DNA of 64,000 bases from an uncultured Lachnospiraceae bacterium (GTDB lineage Bacteria; Bacillota; Clostridia; Lachnospirales; Lachnospiraceae), in NCBI GenBank assembly GCA_910589105.1, contig CAJUST010000009.1, forward strand, positions 1 through 64,000. The letters are read 5' to 3'. The first letter of the stretch is position 1; each line of letters opens with the position of its first letter. The notes under the pieces are model-generated. The model saw only the letters and a list, made by a program, of their open reading frames with translations. It made no database searches and was not told where the DNA came from. Below, piece after piece: positions 50,156 through 59,054 of this stretch. The translations under genes were made by a program, and so were the position numbers.

Positions 50156-53068
50156 CTATCTTGGCACTTCCACCATTTTATATGCTTCTATCTGGTCAAA
50201 TTCTAAAATATCATTAAACCCTTCTATTACCAGACCACATTCATAGCCTGCTTTCACTTCTTTTACATCGTCTTTAAACCGCTTTAGGGATGCGAGGTTT
50301 CCTTCGAAAACCTGTTTTCCTTCACGGCTTAAGCGGATCTTGCACCCACGTTCAAACATGCCGTCTAAAATATAGGAGCCTGCGATATTGCCGATGCCTG
50401 ACGCTTTAAAGATCTGGCGGACTTCTGCGTGGCCTAAAATCTTCTCCTCAAATATCGGGTCTAACATTCCTTTCATCGCCGCTTCCACGTCTTCAATCGC
50501 ATTGTAAATCACCTTATACAGACGAATGTCCACGCCTTCCCGCTCTGCAGTCGCTTTTGCCGTAACGTCTGGGCGAACGTTAAATCCTATAATAATCGCA
50601 TTCGATGCGGACGCTAAAATTACGTCGGATTCGTTGATGGCGCCTACGCCGCCATGAATCGTCTTGACAATGACTTCTTCGTTTGACAGTTTCTCCAAAC
50701 TCTGCTTCACAGCTTCGACAGAGCCCTGAACGTCTGCTTTTACGATAATATCCAGCTCCTTGACATTTCCTGACTGAATCTGGCTGAACAAATCGTCTAG
50801 CGACATTTTAGATTTCGTTTCTTCTAACAGGCGCTCTTTTCCTTCTGAGATAAATGTCTCCGCAAAGTTTCTGGCTTCTTTTTCTGTATCTGTTGATACG
50901 AATACTTCCCCTGCGTTTGGAACGCCGCTTAAACCTAAGATTTCCACAGGCGTAGACGGCCCTGCTTCTTTGACCCTCCTGCCATTGTCATCTATCATCG
51001 CGCGCACTTTGCCATAACAGCTTCCGCAGGCAATCGGCTCCCCGACTTTTAAAGTGCCCTTCTGCACAAGAATCGTCGCAACGGCCCCACGCCCTTTATC
51101 CAACTGCGCTTCAATGACAAGCCCTCTCGCATTCCGGTCCGGATTTGCCTTTAATTCCGAAACTTCTGCAGTCAAAAGTATCATTTCCAAAAGATTGTCA
51201 ATCCCATCATGCGTATGGGCGGAAACCGGACAGAAAATCGTGCTGCCGCCCCAGTCTTCCGGTATCAGTTCATATTCGGAAAGCTCTTGTTTGACGCGTT
51301 CCACATTTGCATTCGGTTTGTCAATCTTGTTGACAGCCACTATAATTTCAATGCCTGCGGCTTTTGCATGGTTAATCGCTTCCACAGTCTGCGGCATAAC
51401 GCCGTCGTCTGCCGCCACTACTAAGATTGCAATGTCCGTCGCATTTGCGCCGCGCATACGCATTGCCGTAAACGCTTCATGGCCGGGCGTATCCAAAAAT
51501 GTGATTTTCTGATCGTTGATTGAGACAACGGATGCGCCGATATGCTGTGTAATGCCGCCCGCCTCGCGGTCAGTGACTTTTGTGGAACGGATTGCATCTA
51601 ACAGAGATGTTTTTCCATGGTCGACATGCCCCATTACGCAGACAACTGGAGGGCGCGGAACTAACGTGTTTTCCGCTTCTTCTTCTTCCTTTAGCAGTTC
51701 CGCAATTACGTCTATTTTTTCTTCCTGTTCCGCAATGCAGTTAAATTCTAATGCAATTTCTTCCGCCGTGTCATAATCGACTTCTTGGTTGACTGTCACC
51801 ATCGTCCCTTTTAAAAACAGCTTTTTCACAATAACGGCTGCCTGAATTTTCATCTTATCCGCTAATTCTTTGATCGTTAAACGTTCCGGCAGAACAATGC
51901 TCTTAATCACGTCTTCCGCCTTCTCCTGTTTTGGCTGCTGCGGTTTCTTTTTCCCGCCATGCTTCTCTAAGTTGATAAAACGTTCCTGTTTCTTGCCTAA
52001 TTTATCCCGATCCTGCTTGCGGTTATTGTTGTTTTTCCTGTTTTCACTACGGTCCCTTGTCTCTTTTCCACGCAGTTCGTCCGTCGTAACAGCGGCTTCT
52101 TTGTTAAATTTACTTAACTCGCGGTCTAGTTTGCCTTTAAATTCCTTCGGGCGATTCGAATGGAATCCACGGTCACTGCGATTGCCTTGCGTATGATTGG
52201 AATTTTGGCGGTTATTTTGATAATTCTTCTGATTCTTTTCATTATTTGGCCTTCCTCCACGCTCTCCCTGTGGGCGGTTTCCATTTTGCGGGCGGTTTTC
52301 ATTCCGGTTCCCAAATTTTCTGTCATTTACGCGACCACGCTCAGATGACGGCTTTCTGTCCGTCCTCTGCGTCTTTTCTAAAGAACGCGTTTTCTCGGCA
52401 GACTGCATTCTTTCTGAATTATGCACATTCCCTAAAATTTTTATCCTGTCTACCGGTTTTAAAATTGGAGTGACAGACACACTTTCGGCAGGAGCCGTGC
52501 GTTCCGGCGCTTTTTCTGTCTTTTCTATCCTGTCCGCCTTTTCCGTTTTTTCTGTCTTTGGCAAAATCTCTGCCGCCTGTACTGGTTTTTTGGGCTTTTC
52601 CTGTTCCGGCGCCTGTATGCTCTGCGCCGTTATTGTCTTTTCCGGTTCTTCTTTCTTTTTTGGTTCCGGCTTAACCGCCTGTTTCTCAAGCGGTTTTTCT
52701 AAGGGTTTTGCCGGATGCCGCAAAGCGGCCCTGTCCGGCTGGGGACGCTCCCTTCTCCTTCTAGGCTGGCGGCGCAGCCCCTGCTGGCTGTTTTGCGGAT
52801 TAAACACCGCTGTAATGCTGGATTTCTTTTTCGGGCGCTCCCTCGTCGCTTCTTCTTGTTTTTCTTGTGTTTTCGGTTCTGTGTTTGGCTTCGTAATGGT
52901 CGTCGTCTCCTTTTTCCCAAATTTATTTTTCACAAGCTCTACGGAAGATTCCTCTAACTTGTTCATGTGGCTGCTTATTTTAATGTCTTTTTCAGATAAA
53001 AAGTTTATGATGTCTTTTGATCCAATATTCAACTCTTTTGCAAGTTCATACACTTTGACTTTCTCCAT
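50156..53068 (-). CDS. infB: Translation initiation factor IF-2
   Basis: 970 residues, long for IF-2 because of a roughly 380-residue low-complexity, Lys/Glu/Pro- and later Asn/Arg-rich linker after the first IF2_N domain (VYELAKELNIGSKDII). A second IF2_N domain precedes the GTPase, which has CVMGHVDHGKTSLLD, FLDTPGHEAFTAMR and AVNKIDKP. Domains II to IV follow. It places initiator tRNA on the 30S subunit. The Asn/Arg-rich stretch around residues 230-330 is probably disordered. Confidence 0.97.
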   Translation of the reverse strand: MEKVKVYELAKELNIGSKDIINFLSEKDIKISSHMNKLEESSVELVKNKFGKKETTTITKPNTEPKTQEKQEEATRERPKKKSSITAVFNPQNSQQGLRRQPRRRRERPQPDRAALRHPAKPLEKPLEKQAVKPEPKKKEEPEKTITAQSIQAPEQEKPKKPVQAAEILPKTEKTEKADRIEKTEKAPERTAPAESVSVTPILKPVDRIKILGNVHNSERMQSAEKTRSLEKTQRTDRKPSSERGRVNDRKFGNRNENRPQNGNRPQGERGGRPNNEKNQKNYQNNRQNSNHTQGNRSDRGFHSNRPKEFKGKLDRELSKFNKEAAVTTDELRGKETRDRSENRKNNNNRKQDRDKLGKKQERFINLEKHGGKKKPQQPKQEKAEDVIKSIVLPERLTIKELADKMKIQAAVIVKKLFLKGTMVTVNQEVDYDTAEEIALEFNCIAEQEEKIDVIAELLKEEEEAENTLVPRPPVVCVMGHVDHGKTSLLDAIRSTKVTDREAGGITQHIGASVVSINDQKITFLDTPGHEAFTAMRMRGANATDIAILVVAADDGVMPQTVEAINHAKAAGIEIIVAVNKIDKPNANVERVKQELSEYELIPEDWGGSTIFCPVSAHTHDGIDNLLEMILLTAEVSELKANPDRNARGLVIEAQLDKGRGAVATILVQKGTLKVGEPIACGSCYGKVRAMIDDNGRRVKEAGPSTPVEILGLSGVPNAGEVFVSTDTEKEARNFAETFISEGKERLLEETKSKMSLDDLFSQIQSGNVKELDIIVKADVQGSVEAVKQSLEKLSNEEVIVKTIHGGVGAINESDVILASASNAIIIGFNVRPDVTAKATAEREGVDIRLYKVIYNAIEDVEAAMKGMLDPIFEEKILGHAEVRQIFKASGIGNIAGSYILDGMFERGCKIRLSREGKQVFEGNLASLKRFKDDVKEVKAGYECGLVIEGFNDILEFDQIEAYKMVEVPR

Positions 53069-53088
53069 ATACAGTCTCCCTCCATTAT

Positions 53089-53403
53089 TCAGTTGTTTTT
53101 AAGCGCAAGTTTTTTTTGCAATGCCTGCGCAAGCCCTTCGTCCACTACCGCTAAAGAAGCCCGGAAACGCCTGCCAATGCTATGGCCTAAACTTTCCTTG
53201 TCTCCAAAAAAAACGATTGCGGTTTCATAAAATGCGCATTTATCCCGAAACATCTTTTTCGTATTTTCTGACGCATCTTCCGCTACCACCACAAGATACG
53301 CTTTTCCCTCTTTCACAGCCTGTTCCGTCATAAATTCGCCGCTTACGACTTTTTTCGCTTTTGCCGCAATGCTTAACATCGACAATATATTATTCTGTTC
53401 CAA
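53089..53403 (-). CDS. ylxQ: L7Ae-family protein YlxQ
   Basis: 104 residues of the L7Ae/L30e RNA-binding fold: LSIAAKAKKVVSGEFMTEQA and YLVVVAEDASENTKKM. The B. subtilis homologue YlxQ binds RNA kink-turns; its cellular role is unclear. The start is probably TTG at 53403, ten bases after GGAG, inside the rnpM coding region (14-base overlap). Confidence 0.9.
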   Translation of the reverse strand: MEQNNILSMLSIAAKAKKVVSGEFMTEQAVKEGKAYLVVVAEDASENTKKMFRDKCAFYETAIVFFGDKESLGHSIGRRFRASLAVVDEGLAQALQKKLALKNN

Positions 53404-53665
53404 TATCTTCCATCTCCTTTTGAAACACAGTGTAAAATTCCGGCGGAATGGACATTTGGAAAGATCGTTCTAACCCTTTTTGCTTGATTGCCAGATGGAA
53501 ACAATCCATGGAAGGGCATATATATGCGCCCCTGCCATTTTTCTTTCCCGTCCTATCAACAGACAGCTCCTGCTGCTTGTTTTTGAGGATGCGTATTAAT
53601 TCCCGTTTCGGTTTCATTTCACGGCATCCGATACATTGACGCATGGGAATTTTTTTATTCATCAT
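53390..53665 (-). CDS. rnpM: YlxR, RNase P modulator
   Basis: 91 residues with the YlxR signature RQCIGCREMKPKRELIRI near the start, then GRGAYICPSMDCF. YlxR, renamed RnpM in B. subtilis, binds the RNase P RNA and modulates its activity. It overlaps both nusA (11 bases) and ylxQ (14 bases), as is typical for this operon. Confidence 0.92.
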   Translation of the reverse strand: MMNKKIPMRQCIGCREMKPKRELIRILKNKQQELSVDRTGKKNGRGAYICPSMDCFHLAIKQKGLERSFQMSIPPEFYTVFQKEMEDIGTE

Positions 53666-55121
53666 ACCCGCCGCCTTTTTCTCCGTCTTCCAGTTGCTCT
53701 GCGTTATCTTTAGGTTCTCCGTCCTCTGTCAAACTTTCGTCTTCCGCGCGTTTTTTGTCTTCTTCCTGTTCTTCATTTTCTGTCCGTTCCATGTCTTCTG
53801 TCAGGACTTCATTTCCTATCGGAACTTCGCTTCCATAAATTGTCCCGCCGCCGTCCGGATCGTCTTTTGTTTCATATCCTTCTGCGTCATATTCGCTTTC
53901 TTCGCCTTCAAAATCGCTGTTTATTGTCTCGTCTTCTCCGTCATATCCGCCGACTTCCGTCTCATCTTCTCCATCATATCCGCCGTCTCCGGCTTCATAT
54001 TCTTCGTCATAATACTCGTCATCATAGTATTCATCGTCATATTCTTCGTCTTCATAGTCATTTTCATAATCCATAAAGTCTCCGGCTTCCCGCGCCTGAG
54101 TTTCGCTCTTAATGTCTATTTTAAACCCAGTCAGACGGGCGGCAAGCCTTGCGTTTTGCCCTTCTTTTCCAATGGCAAGCGATAACTGGTAATCCGGCAC
54201 AACGACTTTCGCGTTCTTTTCTTCCGCATCCGCAATAACGGAAATGACTTTCGCCGGACTAAGGGCGTTTTCAATCAGCATGGCGGGGTTTTCATTCCAG
54301 TTGATAATGTCAATTTTTTCTCCCCTCAGCTCTTTGACTATGGTGTTGACCCTTGCCCCATTCATGCCGACGCAGGCCCCAACCGGATCGACGTCCGGAT
54401 CGTTTGACCAAACCGCGATTTTCGTCCGGCTTCCCGCTTCCCTTGCAATGCTTTTTATCTCTACAATGCCGTCTTTCACTTCCGTCACTTCAGATTCAAA
54501 CAGGCGTTTCACTAATTCCGGATGTGTGCGGGAAACTAAAATCTTTGGCCCGCGGTTCGTGGATTTGACTTCCAAAACATAAACTTTGATCCGCTCCGTC
54601 GGCTGGAACGTTTCGCCTTTGACCTGTTCGCTTTCATTCAGCACAGCATCCACTTTCCCAAGATTAATGCTGATATTTTTTCCGGCATACCGCTGTACAA
54701 TTCCAGTCACGACGTCTTTTTCTTTGCTGTAATATTCGTCGTAGAGCACTTTTCTTTCTTCTTCACGGATCTTCTGCAAAATTACATTTTTTGCATTCTG
54801 GGTGGCAATTCTGCCAAATTCTTTCGATTTGACTTCTATATTGATAATATCCCCTAGTTCATATTTAGAATCAATCATTTTTGCGCTTGAAAGGCTCATC
54901 TGTGTGACAGGGTCTTCGGCCTGTTCCACAATTTCTTTTTCCTGATAAACGTGATATTCGCACGTCTGCGAATCCATCTGCACTTTTATATTGTCCGATT
55001 TCCCAAAATGGTTTTTACATGCAGTGATCAGTGAGTTTTCAATGGCATCCAACAAGGTTTCTTTTGGAATATTCTTTTCCTTCTCTAAGAGAGTCAACGC
55101 CTCTAATAACTCATTACTCAT
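53655..55121 (-). CDS. nusA: Transcription factor NusA with long acidic tail
   Basis: 488 residues. The N-terminal RNA polymerase-binding domain is followed by S1 (VTGIVQRYAGKNISINLG) and two KH domains (VGACVGMNGARVNTIVKEL and LAIGKEGQNARLAARLTG). A 138-residue acidic, Tyr-rich tail then runs from about 351, with Asp/Glu/Tyr runs and a doubled GGYDGEDET. B. subtilis NusA ends shortly after KH2. The tail might mimic nucleic acid or contact polymerase, which is inference. GGAGG before MSNELLEAL sets the start at 55121; the frame extends further upstream without support. Confidence 0.95.
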   Translation of the reverse strand: MSNELLEALTLLEKEKNIPKETLLDAIENSLITACKNHFGKSDNIKVQMDSQTCEYHVYQEKEIVEQAEDPVTQMSLSSAKMIDSKYELGDIINIEVKSKEFGRIATQNAKNVILQKIREEERKVLYDEYYSKEKDVVTGIVQRYAGKNISINLGKVDAVLNESEQVKGETFQPTERIKVYVLEVKSTNRGPKILVSRTHPELVKRLFESEVTEVKDGIVEIKSIAREAGSRTKIAVWSNDPDVDPVGACVGMNGARVNTIVKELRGEKIDIINWNENPAMLIENALSPAKVISVIADAEEKNAKVVVPDYQLSLAIGKEGQNARLAARLTGFKIDIKSETQAREAGDFMDYENDYEDEEYDDEYYDDEYYDEEYEAGDGGYDGEDETEVGGYDGEDETINSDFEGEESEYDAEGYETKDDPDGGGTIYGSEVPIGNEVLTEDMERTENEEQEEDKKRAEDESLTEDGEPKDNAEQLEDGEKGGGYDE

Positions 55122-55156
55122 TTTTTCATATCCTCCTGTTTTTGTAATCTGCCGTC

Positions 55157-55624
55157 TCAAAAAGTAAATGCCTGACGAATTAAGGCAATCTCTTTTCTTG
55201 CAATTACGATGTCTTGCTCATTTTCATCTATGATGGTAACACTGTCTTTATCATAGGCCTTTAAGAACCCTTGAAACTCTTTTTTATGGTCTATCACACG
55301 GTATGTGCGGATTTCGATTAATTTCCCCATATTGCGAATATAATCTTTTTCTTTTTTCAGAGGCCGTAAAAGCCCGGGAGAACTGACTTCAAAGATATAA
55401 GAATCTTCTACAAAATCTTCTTTGTCCAACAACTCGTTCATCTCACGCGCGACTGTTTCACAGTCGTCTACCGTGATGCCGCCTTCTTTCTCAATGTATG
55501 CTCTTAAATACCATGAGCCGCCCTCTTTTACATATTCTACATCTACAAGTTCAAACTGGTTTTTTTCCAAAACCGGCAAGATCAGCCTCTCCGTTTTTTC
55601 TTCGTACATCTGGCTTTTTCCCAC
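55157..55624 (-). CDS. rimP: Ribosome maturation factor RimP
   Basis: 155 residues. The family pattern is clear: ELVDVEYVKEGGSWYLRAYI, then DDCETVAREMNELLD and YIFEVSSPGLLRPLKKEKDY. RimP is needed for 30S assembly. The start appears to be GTG at 55624, five bases after GGAAGG. First gene of the rimP-nusA-rnpM-ylxQ-infB-rbfA-nrnA-truB-ribF operon, with a stem-loop in its leader. Confidence 0.94.
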   Translation of the reverse strand: MGKSQMYEEKTERLILPVLEKNQFELVDVEYVKEGGSWYLRAYIEKEGGITVDDCETVAREMNELLDKEDFVEDSYIFEVSSPGLLRPLKKEKDYIRNMGKLIEIRTYRVIDHKKEFQGFLKAYDKDSVTIIDENEQDIVIARKEIALIRQAFTF

Positions 55625-55652
55625 TCTCTCACCTTCCTTCTCATGAACACAA

Positions 55653-55682
55653 TTTAAGAGTGGGCGTTAACCCACTCTTAAA
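55653..55682 (-). promoter_or_regulatory. Stem-loop in the rimP operon leader
   Basis: TTTAAGAGTGGG pairs perfectly with CCCACTCTTAAA around a six-base loop. It lies between the promoter and the rimP start, with no T-run after it. It may be a leader regulatory element or an mRNA-stabilising hairpin. Confidence 0.65.
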
Positions 55683-55705
55683 TCATTTACCATATAACAG
55701 TAATT

Positions 55706-55734
55706 AGTATAGCGCTTTCTTATAGAAATTGCAA
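55706..55734 (-). promoter_or_regulatory. Promoter of the rimP-nusA-infB operon
   Basis: Minus-strand -35 TTGCAA, 17-base spacer ending AGCGC, -10 TATACT. Confidence 0.75.
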
Positions 55735-55767
55735 GCTCTATCCATTTTATCTTTTTGTAATTGAATG

Positions 55768-57111
55768 TTACGGAAGCAGTTTCCCCTGCTTTTTTAGTTT
55801 CCTATAATAAAGAATCCCCGCCAAGTCGGCCAGAAACCAGCCAATTGGGACTGAATGCCAGATTCCCATTATGCCGACGGATGCAAGCGGCGCCAGAGAA
55901 TACGACAGCCCTACGCGCGCGCCAAGGGAAATTACAGTCAGCGCAACGGAAACCATTGGTTTTCCAATGGCGCGGTACAGCCCATATAATAAGAACAAAC
56001 AGCCAATCCCACAATAAAACGACCCGATGACATGCAGGCATCGCGCGCCTTCCGCCACAATCGCCGTTTCTTTCGAATCTATAAAAATCAACAACAGCGG
56101 TTTTGCCAAAAACCAGAGCAGGACAGACGCCGCAAGACAATAAGACAGGCTTGTTAAAACCGCATAACGGATGCCTGCAAATACCCGCTCTGGTTTTTTA
56201 GCCCCTACGTTTTGGGCAATAAAAGTCGAAAATGCGTTTGCATATTCCTGAGCCGGCATATAGGTGAAGGAGTCAATTTTAACCGCCGCCGCAAAAGCCG
56301 CCATCACTTGTGTCCCAAAACTATTGACTAATCCCTGAACCATTAAAATCCCAAAATTCATGACTGACTGCTGTAAACACGTCAAAACGGAATAATTTGC
56401 AATTTCTTTTAATCTGTCTTTTTTTATTTTAAATGAAAAAAAAGCTTGCCGGATATTTGGGTTTTTGAAAAAGGCGTATGCCATAATCCCAATGCCTGAC
56501 GCATATTGGGAAAGAACAGTCGCTAAAGCCGCGCCCGCCGCGCCTTTCCCTAAAACCGCCACAAAAAGCAAATCAAAAGCAATATTTAGCGCCGTGGAAA
56601 CGCCAAGAAACGCCAGCGGCGCCGCTGAATTGCCAAGGGATTTTAAATAAGCCCCAAAAAAATTATACACTGCGACTGCGGGGATTCCAAAGAACACAAG
56701 AAACATATACTCTCTTGTCATTCCAACAATTTCTTCTGGCACATTCATAAAAAAAATAATTTCGTCTATCCCCAAAAGCGCCGCCCCCGTTAGCGCCGCC
56801 GAACAAATCCCCGCTAAAAGAAACGATGCGCAGATGCTTTCTTCTAACCGTTTCATGTCCCGTCTGCCAAAACACATGGAAAATACAATCCCGCTTCCCA
56901 TGCAAAGCCCCAAAAGGACGGAAGTCAAACATGTCATCAAGGCAAACGCCGCCCCTACAGCCGCCAATGCATCCGGCCCGACATAATGCCCCACCACCCA
57001 TGTGTCCACTACATTATATCCCTGCTGTAAAATGTTCCCTATTATCATCGGCATCGCAAACAGGCACATTGCCTGAAATACAGGGCCTTTCGTTAAATCT
57101 CTTTTCTCCAT
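55768..57111 (-). CDS. MATE-family efflux transporter
   Basis: 447 residues with about 12 transmembrane helices in two halves. The start is MEKRDLTKGPVFQAMCLFAM; GNILQQGYNVVDTWVVG and the matching second-half helix are typical of MATE cation/drug antiporters (DinF/NorM-like). Such pumps expel cationic compounds using Na+ or H+ gradients. GGAGGG before MEKRDL sets the start at 57111. It is divergent from a MarR regulator and a second MATE gene. Confidence 0.92.
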   Translation of the reverse strand: MEKRDLTKGPVFQAMCLFAMPMIIGNILQQGYNVVDTWVVGHYVGPDALAAVGAAFALMTCLTSVLLGLCMGSGIVFSMCFGRRDMKRLEESICASFLLAGICSAALTGAALLGIDEIIFFMNVPEEIVGMTREYMFLVFFGIPAVAVYNFFGAYLKSLGNSAAPLAFLGVSTALNIAFDLLFVAVLGKGAAGAALATVLSQYASGIGIMAYAFFKNPNIRQAFFSFKIKKDRLKEIANYSVLTCLQQSVMNFGILMVQGLVNSFGTQVMAAFAAAVKIDSFTYMPAQEYANAFSTFIAQNVGAKKPERVFAGIRYAVLTSLSYCLAASVLLWFLAKPLLLIFIDSKETAIVAEGARCLHVIGSFYCGIGCLFLLYGLYRAIGKPMVSVALTVISLGARVGLSYSLAPLASVGIMGIWHSVPIGWFLADLAGILYYRKLKKQGKLLP

Positions 57112-57137
57112 TTGCAAAACCCTCCAAACTGTATCCC

Positions 57138-57166
57138 AGTATACCACGCGCCTTTCTATGCGTAAA
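57138..57166 (-). promoter_or_regulatory. Promoter of the first MATE gene
   Basis: Minus-strand -35 TTTACG, 17-base spacer, -10 TATACT. Confidence 0.5.
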
Positions 57167-57200
57167 CCCATATGCGGTTGACACCGCCCCATAAATGCCC

Positions 57201-57229
57201 TTGACATTTCTTTTATTCCCTTATATAAT
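57201..57229 (+). promoter_or_regulatory. Promoter of marR-MATE
   Basis: Consensus -35 TTGACA, 17-base spacer, -10 TATAAT. Confidence 0.8.
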
Positions 57230-57232
57230 CCG

Positions 57233-57250
57233 TTGTATGATTTCGTACAA
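57233..57250 (+). promoter_or_regulatory. Probable MarR operator
   Basis: TTGTA and TACAA arms face each other across eight bases directly after the -10, a position where a bound dimer would block transcription. AGGAGG and the MarR start follow. Confidence 0.6.
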
Positions 57251-57266
57251 ATAGGAGGCAGTTCTC

Positions 57267-57707
57267 ATGAAAGAACTTTTATCGGAAGACATGAAACGAT
57301 TCAATTATCTGGCAAATGAAATAGACAACGCCTATCACGAAGCCGCCCTCAAACTGCATTTGTCTGACAGTTCCATGCTTATCCTATATGCGATTTGCAG
57401 TGGAGGAAAAACCTATTATCCGCTGAGTGACGTGTACAATCTCTCAGGAGTCAGCAAACAGACCCTCAATTCTGCCCTGAGAAAATTAGAAGCCGAAGGA
57501 ATTGTTTATTTAAGATTGTTCGGTAAGAAAAAGAAAATGATACACTTAACAGATAAAGGCAATAAAATCGTAACGAATACCGTAGCCCGCCTAATCGAAA
57601 TCGAAAACATGATATTTAATTCATGGACAAAAGACGAACAGAATACCTATCTGGAACTTACCCAGCGGTACCTGAATGATTTTAAAGAAAAAATTAAACA
57701 CTTATAA
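57267..57707 (+). CDS. MarR-family transcriptional regulator
   Basis: 146 residues. The winged helix-turn-helix reads LSDVYNLSGVSKQTLNSALRKLEAEG, followed by a Lys-rich wing (LFGKKKKMIHLTDKG). A long C-terminal helix gives the dimer interface. The promoter carries an inverted repeat over the start region, so it should repress itself and the MATE pump 18 bases downstream. The MepR-MepA pair of Staphylococcus is the closest known arrangement. Confidence 0.9.
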   Translation: MKELLSEDMKRFNYLANEIDNAYHEAALKLHLSDSSMLILYAICSGGKTYYPLSDVYNLSGVSKQTLNSALRKLEAEGIVYLRLFGKKKKMIHLTDKGNKIVTNTVARLIEIENMIFNSWTKDEQNTYLELTQRYLNDFKEKIKHL

Positions 57708-57725
57708 GAAAGGGGAATGACGCCT

Positions 57726-59054
57726 ATGGCAATCCAATTATCCGACCATTTTAATTATAAAAAACTGCTGCGTTTTACGCTGCCCTCCATTATTATGATG
57801 ATTTTCACTTCCATCTACAGTATAGTGGATGGCTTTTTTGTTTCTAATTTTGCGGGCAAAACGCCTTTCGCCGCCATCAATTTCATTATGCCGTTTTTAA
57901 TGATTTTAGGCGCCTTCGGGTTTATGTTTGGAACCGGAGGAAGCGCCCTAATCGCAAAAACGATGGGAGAAGGCAAACAAGAAGAAGCCAAACGGCTGTT
58001 TTCCCTGTTTGTCTATGTATCCTCAGGATTTGGCGTAATCATCGCCGTCATCGGGCTTCTATTTCTAAAGCCGATTGCCGCCGCGCTTGGCGCAGAAGGA
58101 GAACTGCTTACAAACTGCGTCGCATACGGCAGGATTATCCTGCTTGCGCTTCCCGCATTTATGCTGCAATATGAATTTCAAAGCTTTTTTACAACAGCGG
58201 AAAAACCAAAACTAGGACTAGCCGTTACCATAGCCGCAGGCGTAACAAATATACTTTTAGATGCGCTTTTTGTCGCCGGATTCAACTGGGGGCTTACCGG
58301 CGCGGCCGCCGCGACTGCCGCAAGCCAGCTTGTAGGCGGCATCCTTCCTGTTTTTTATTTTTTACGCCCAAACACAAGCTCGCTTCGCCTTGTCAAAACT
58401 ACATTTGATGGAAAGGCTCTGGCAAAAGCCTGCGCAAACGGCTCCTCTGAACTTATGACAAACATTTCCACGTCCATCGTAAGTATGCTCTACAATATGC
58501 AGCTTATGAAATACGCCGGAGAAAACGGCGTTGCCGCGTATGGGGTGCTGATGTATGTGAATTTTATTTTCCTCGCCGCCTTTATCGGCTACGCAGTCGG
58601 CACAGCTCCCATTATCGGATACCAGTATGGCGCCGGAAACCATGCCGAGCTGAAAAACCTATTAAAACGAAGCCTTGTCATTATCAGCATTGTTTCCGTC
58701 TGTATGTTTGGGCTTGGAGAAGTTTTAGCAAAGCCCCTCACTCATATCTTTGTGGGATACGATAAGACACTGCTTGTAATTACGCTCCGCGCGTTCTTTA
58801 TTTTTTCCTTCTCCTTTTTATTTGCCGGATTATCCATTTTCGGGTCGTCCTTTTTCACCGCCTTAAACAACGGATTAGTTTCCGCTTTGATTTCCTTTTT
58901 GCGGACGCTTGTCTTTCAACTGGCGGCTGTGCTGATTTTCCCGCTTATCTGGGAACTTGACGGCATCTGGGCGTCCATTATCGCTGCAGAATGTTTATCG
59001 GCTATCGTAACCGTCCTGTTTTTAATCCGGATGCGGAAAAAATACCACTATTAA
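57726..59054 (+). CDS. MATE-family transporter, MepA-like
   Basis: 442 residues, about 12 helices. SIIMMIFTSIYSIVDGFFVS in the first helix pair and GTGGSALIAKTMGEGKQEEA after helix 2 are typical of the MepA branch of MATE pumps. The MarR gene upstream supports drug-responsive control. The start is uncertain: AAGGGG lies ten bases before ATG 57726 and only two before an earlier ATG. The stop overlaps the convergent glgB stop by four bases. Confidence 0.92.
   Translation: MAIQLSDHFNYKKLLRFTLPSIIMMIFTSIYSIVDGFFVSNFAGKTPFAAINFIMPFLMILGAFGFMFGTGGSALIAKTMGEGKQEEAKRLFSLFVYVSSGFGVIIAVIGLLFLKPIAAALGAEGELLTNCVAYGRIILLALPAFMLQYEFQSFFTTAEKPKLGLAVTIAAGVTNILLDALFVAGFNWGLTGAAAATAASQLVGGILPVFYFLRPNTSSLRLVKTTFDGKALAKACANGSSELMTNISTSIVSMLYNMQLMKYAGENGVAAYGVLMYVNFIFLAAFIGYAVGTAPIIGYQYGAGNHAELKNLLKRSLVIISIVSVCMFGLGEVLAKPLTHIFVGYDKTLLVITLRAFFIFSFSFLFAGLSIFGSSFFTALNNGLVSALISFLRTLVFQLAAVLIFPLIWELDGIWASIIAAECLSAIVTVLFLIRMRKKYHY

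Noticed and set aside
53643..54185. Plus-strand frame antisense to the nusA tail
   Set aside because: It is hydrophobic, repeat-like sequence that mirrors the acidic codons of NusA, with no ribosome site.
57112..57207. N-terminal extension of the first MATE protein
   Set aside because: It overlaps the predicted promoter, and the standard MATE start MEKRDLTKG has its own ribosome site.
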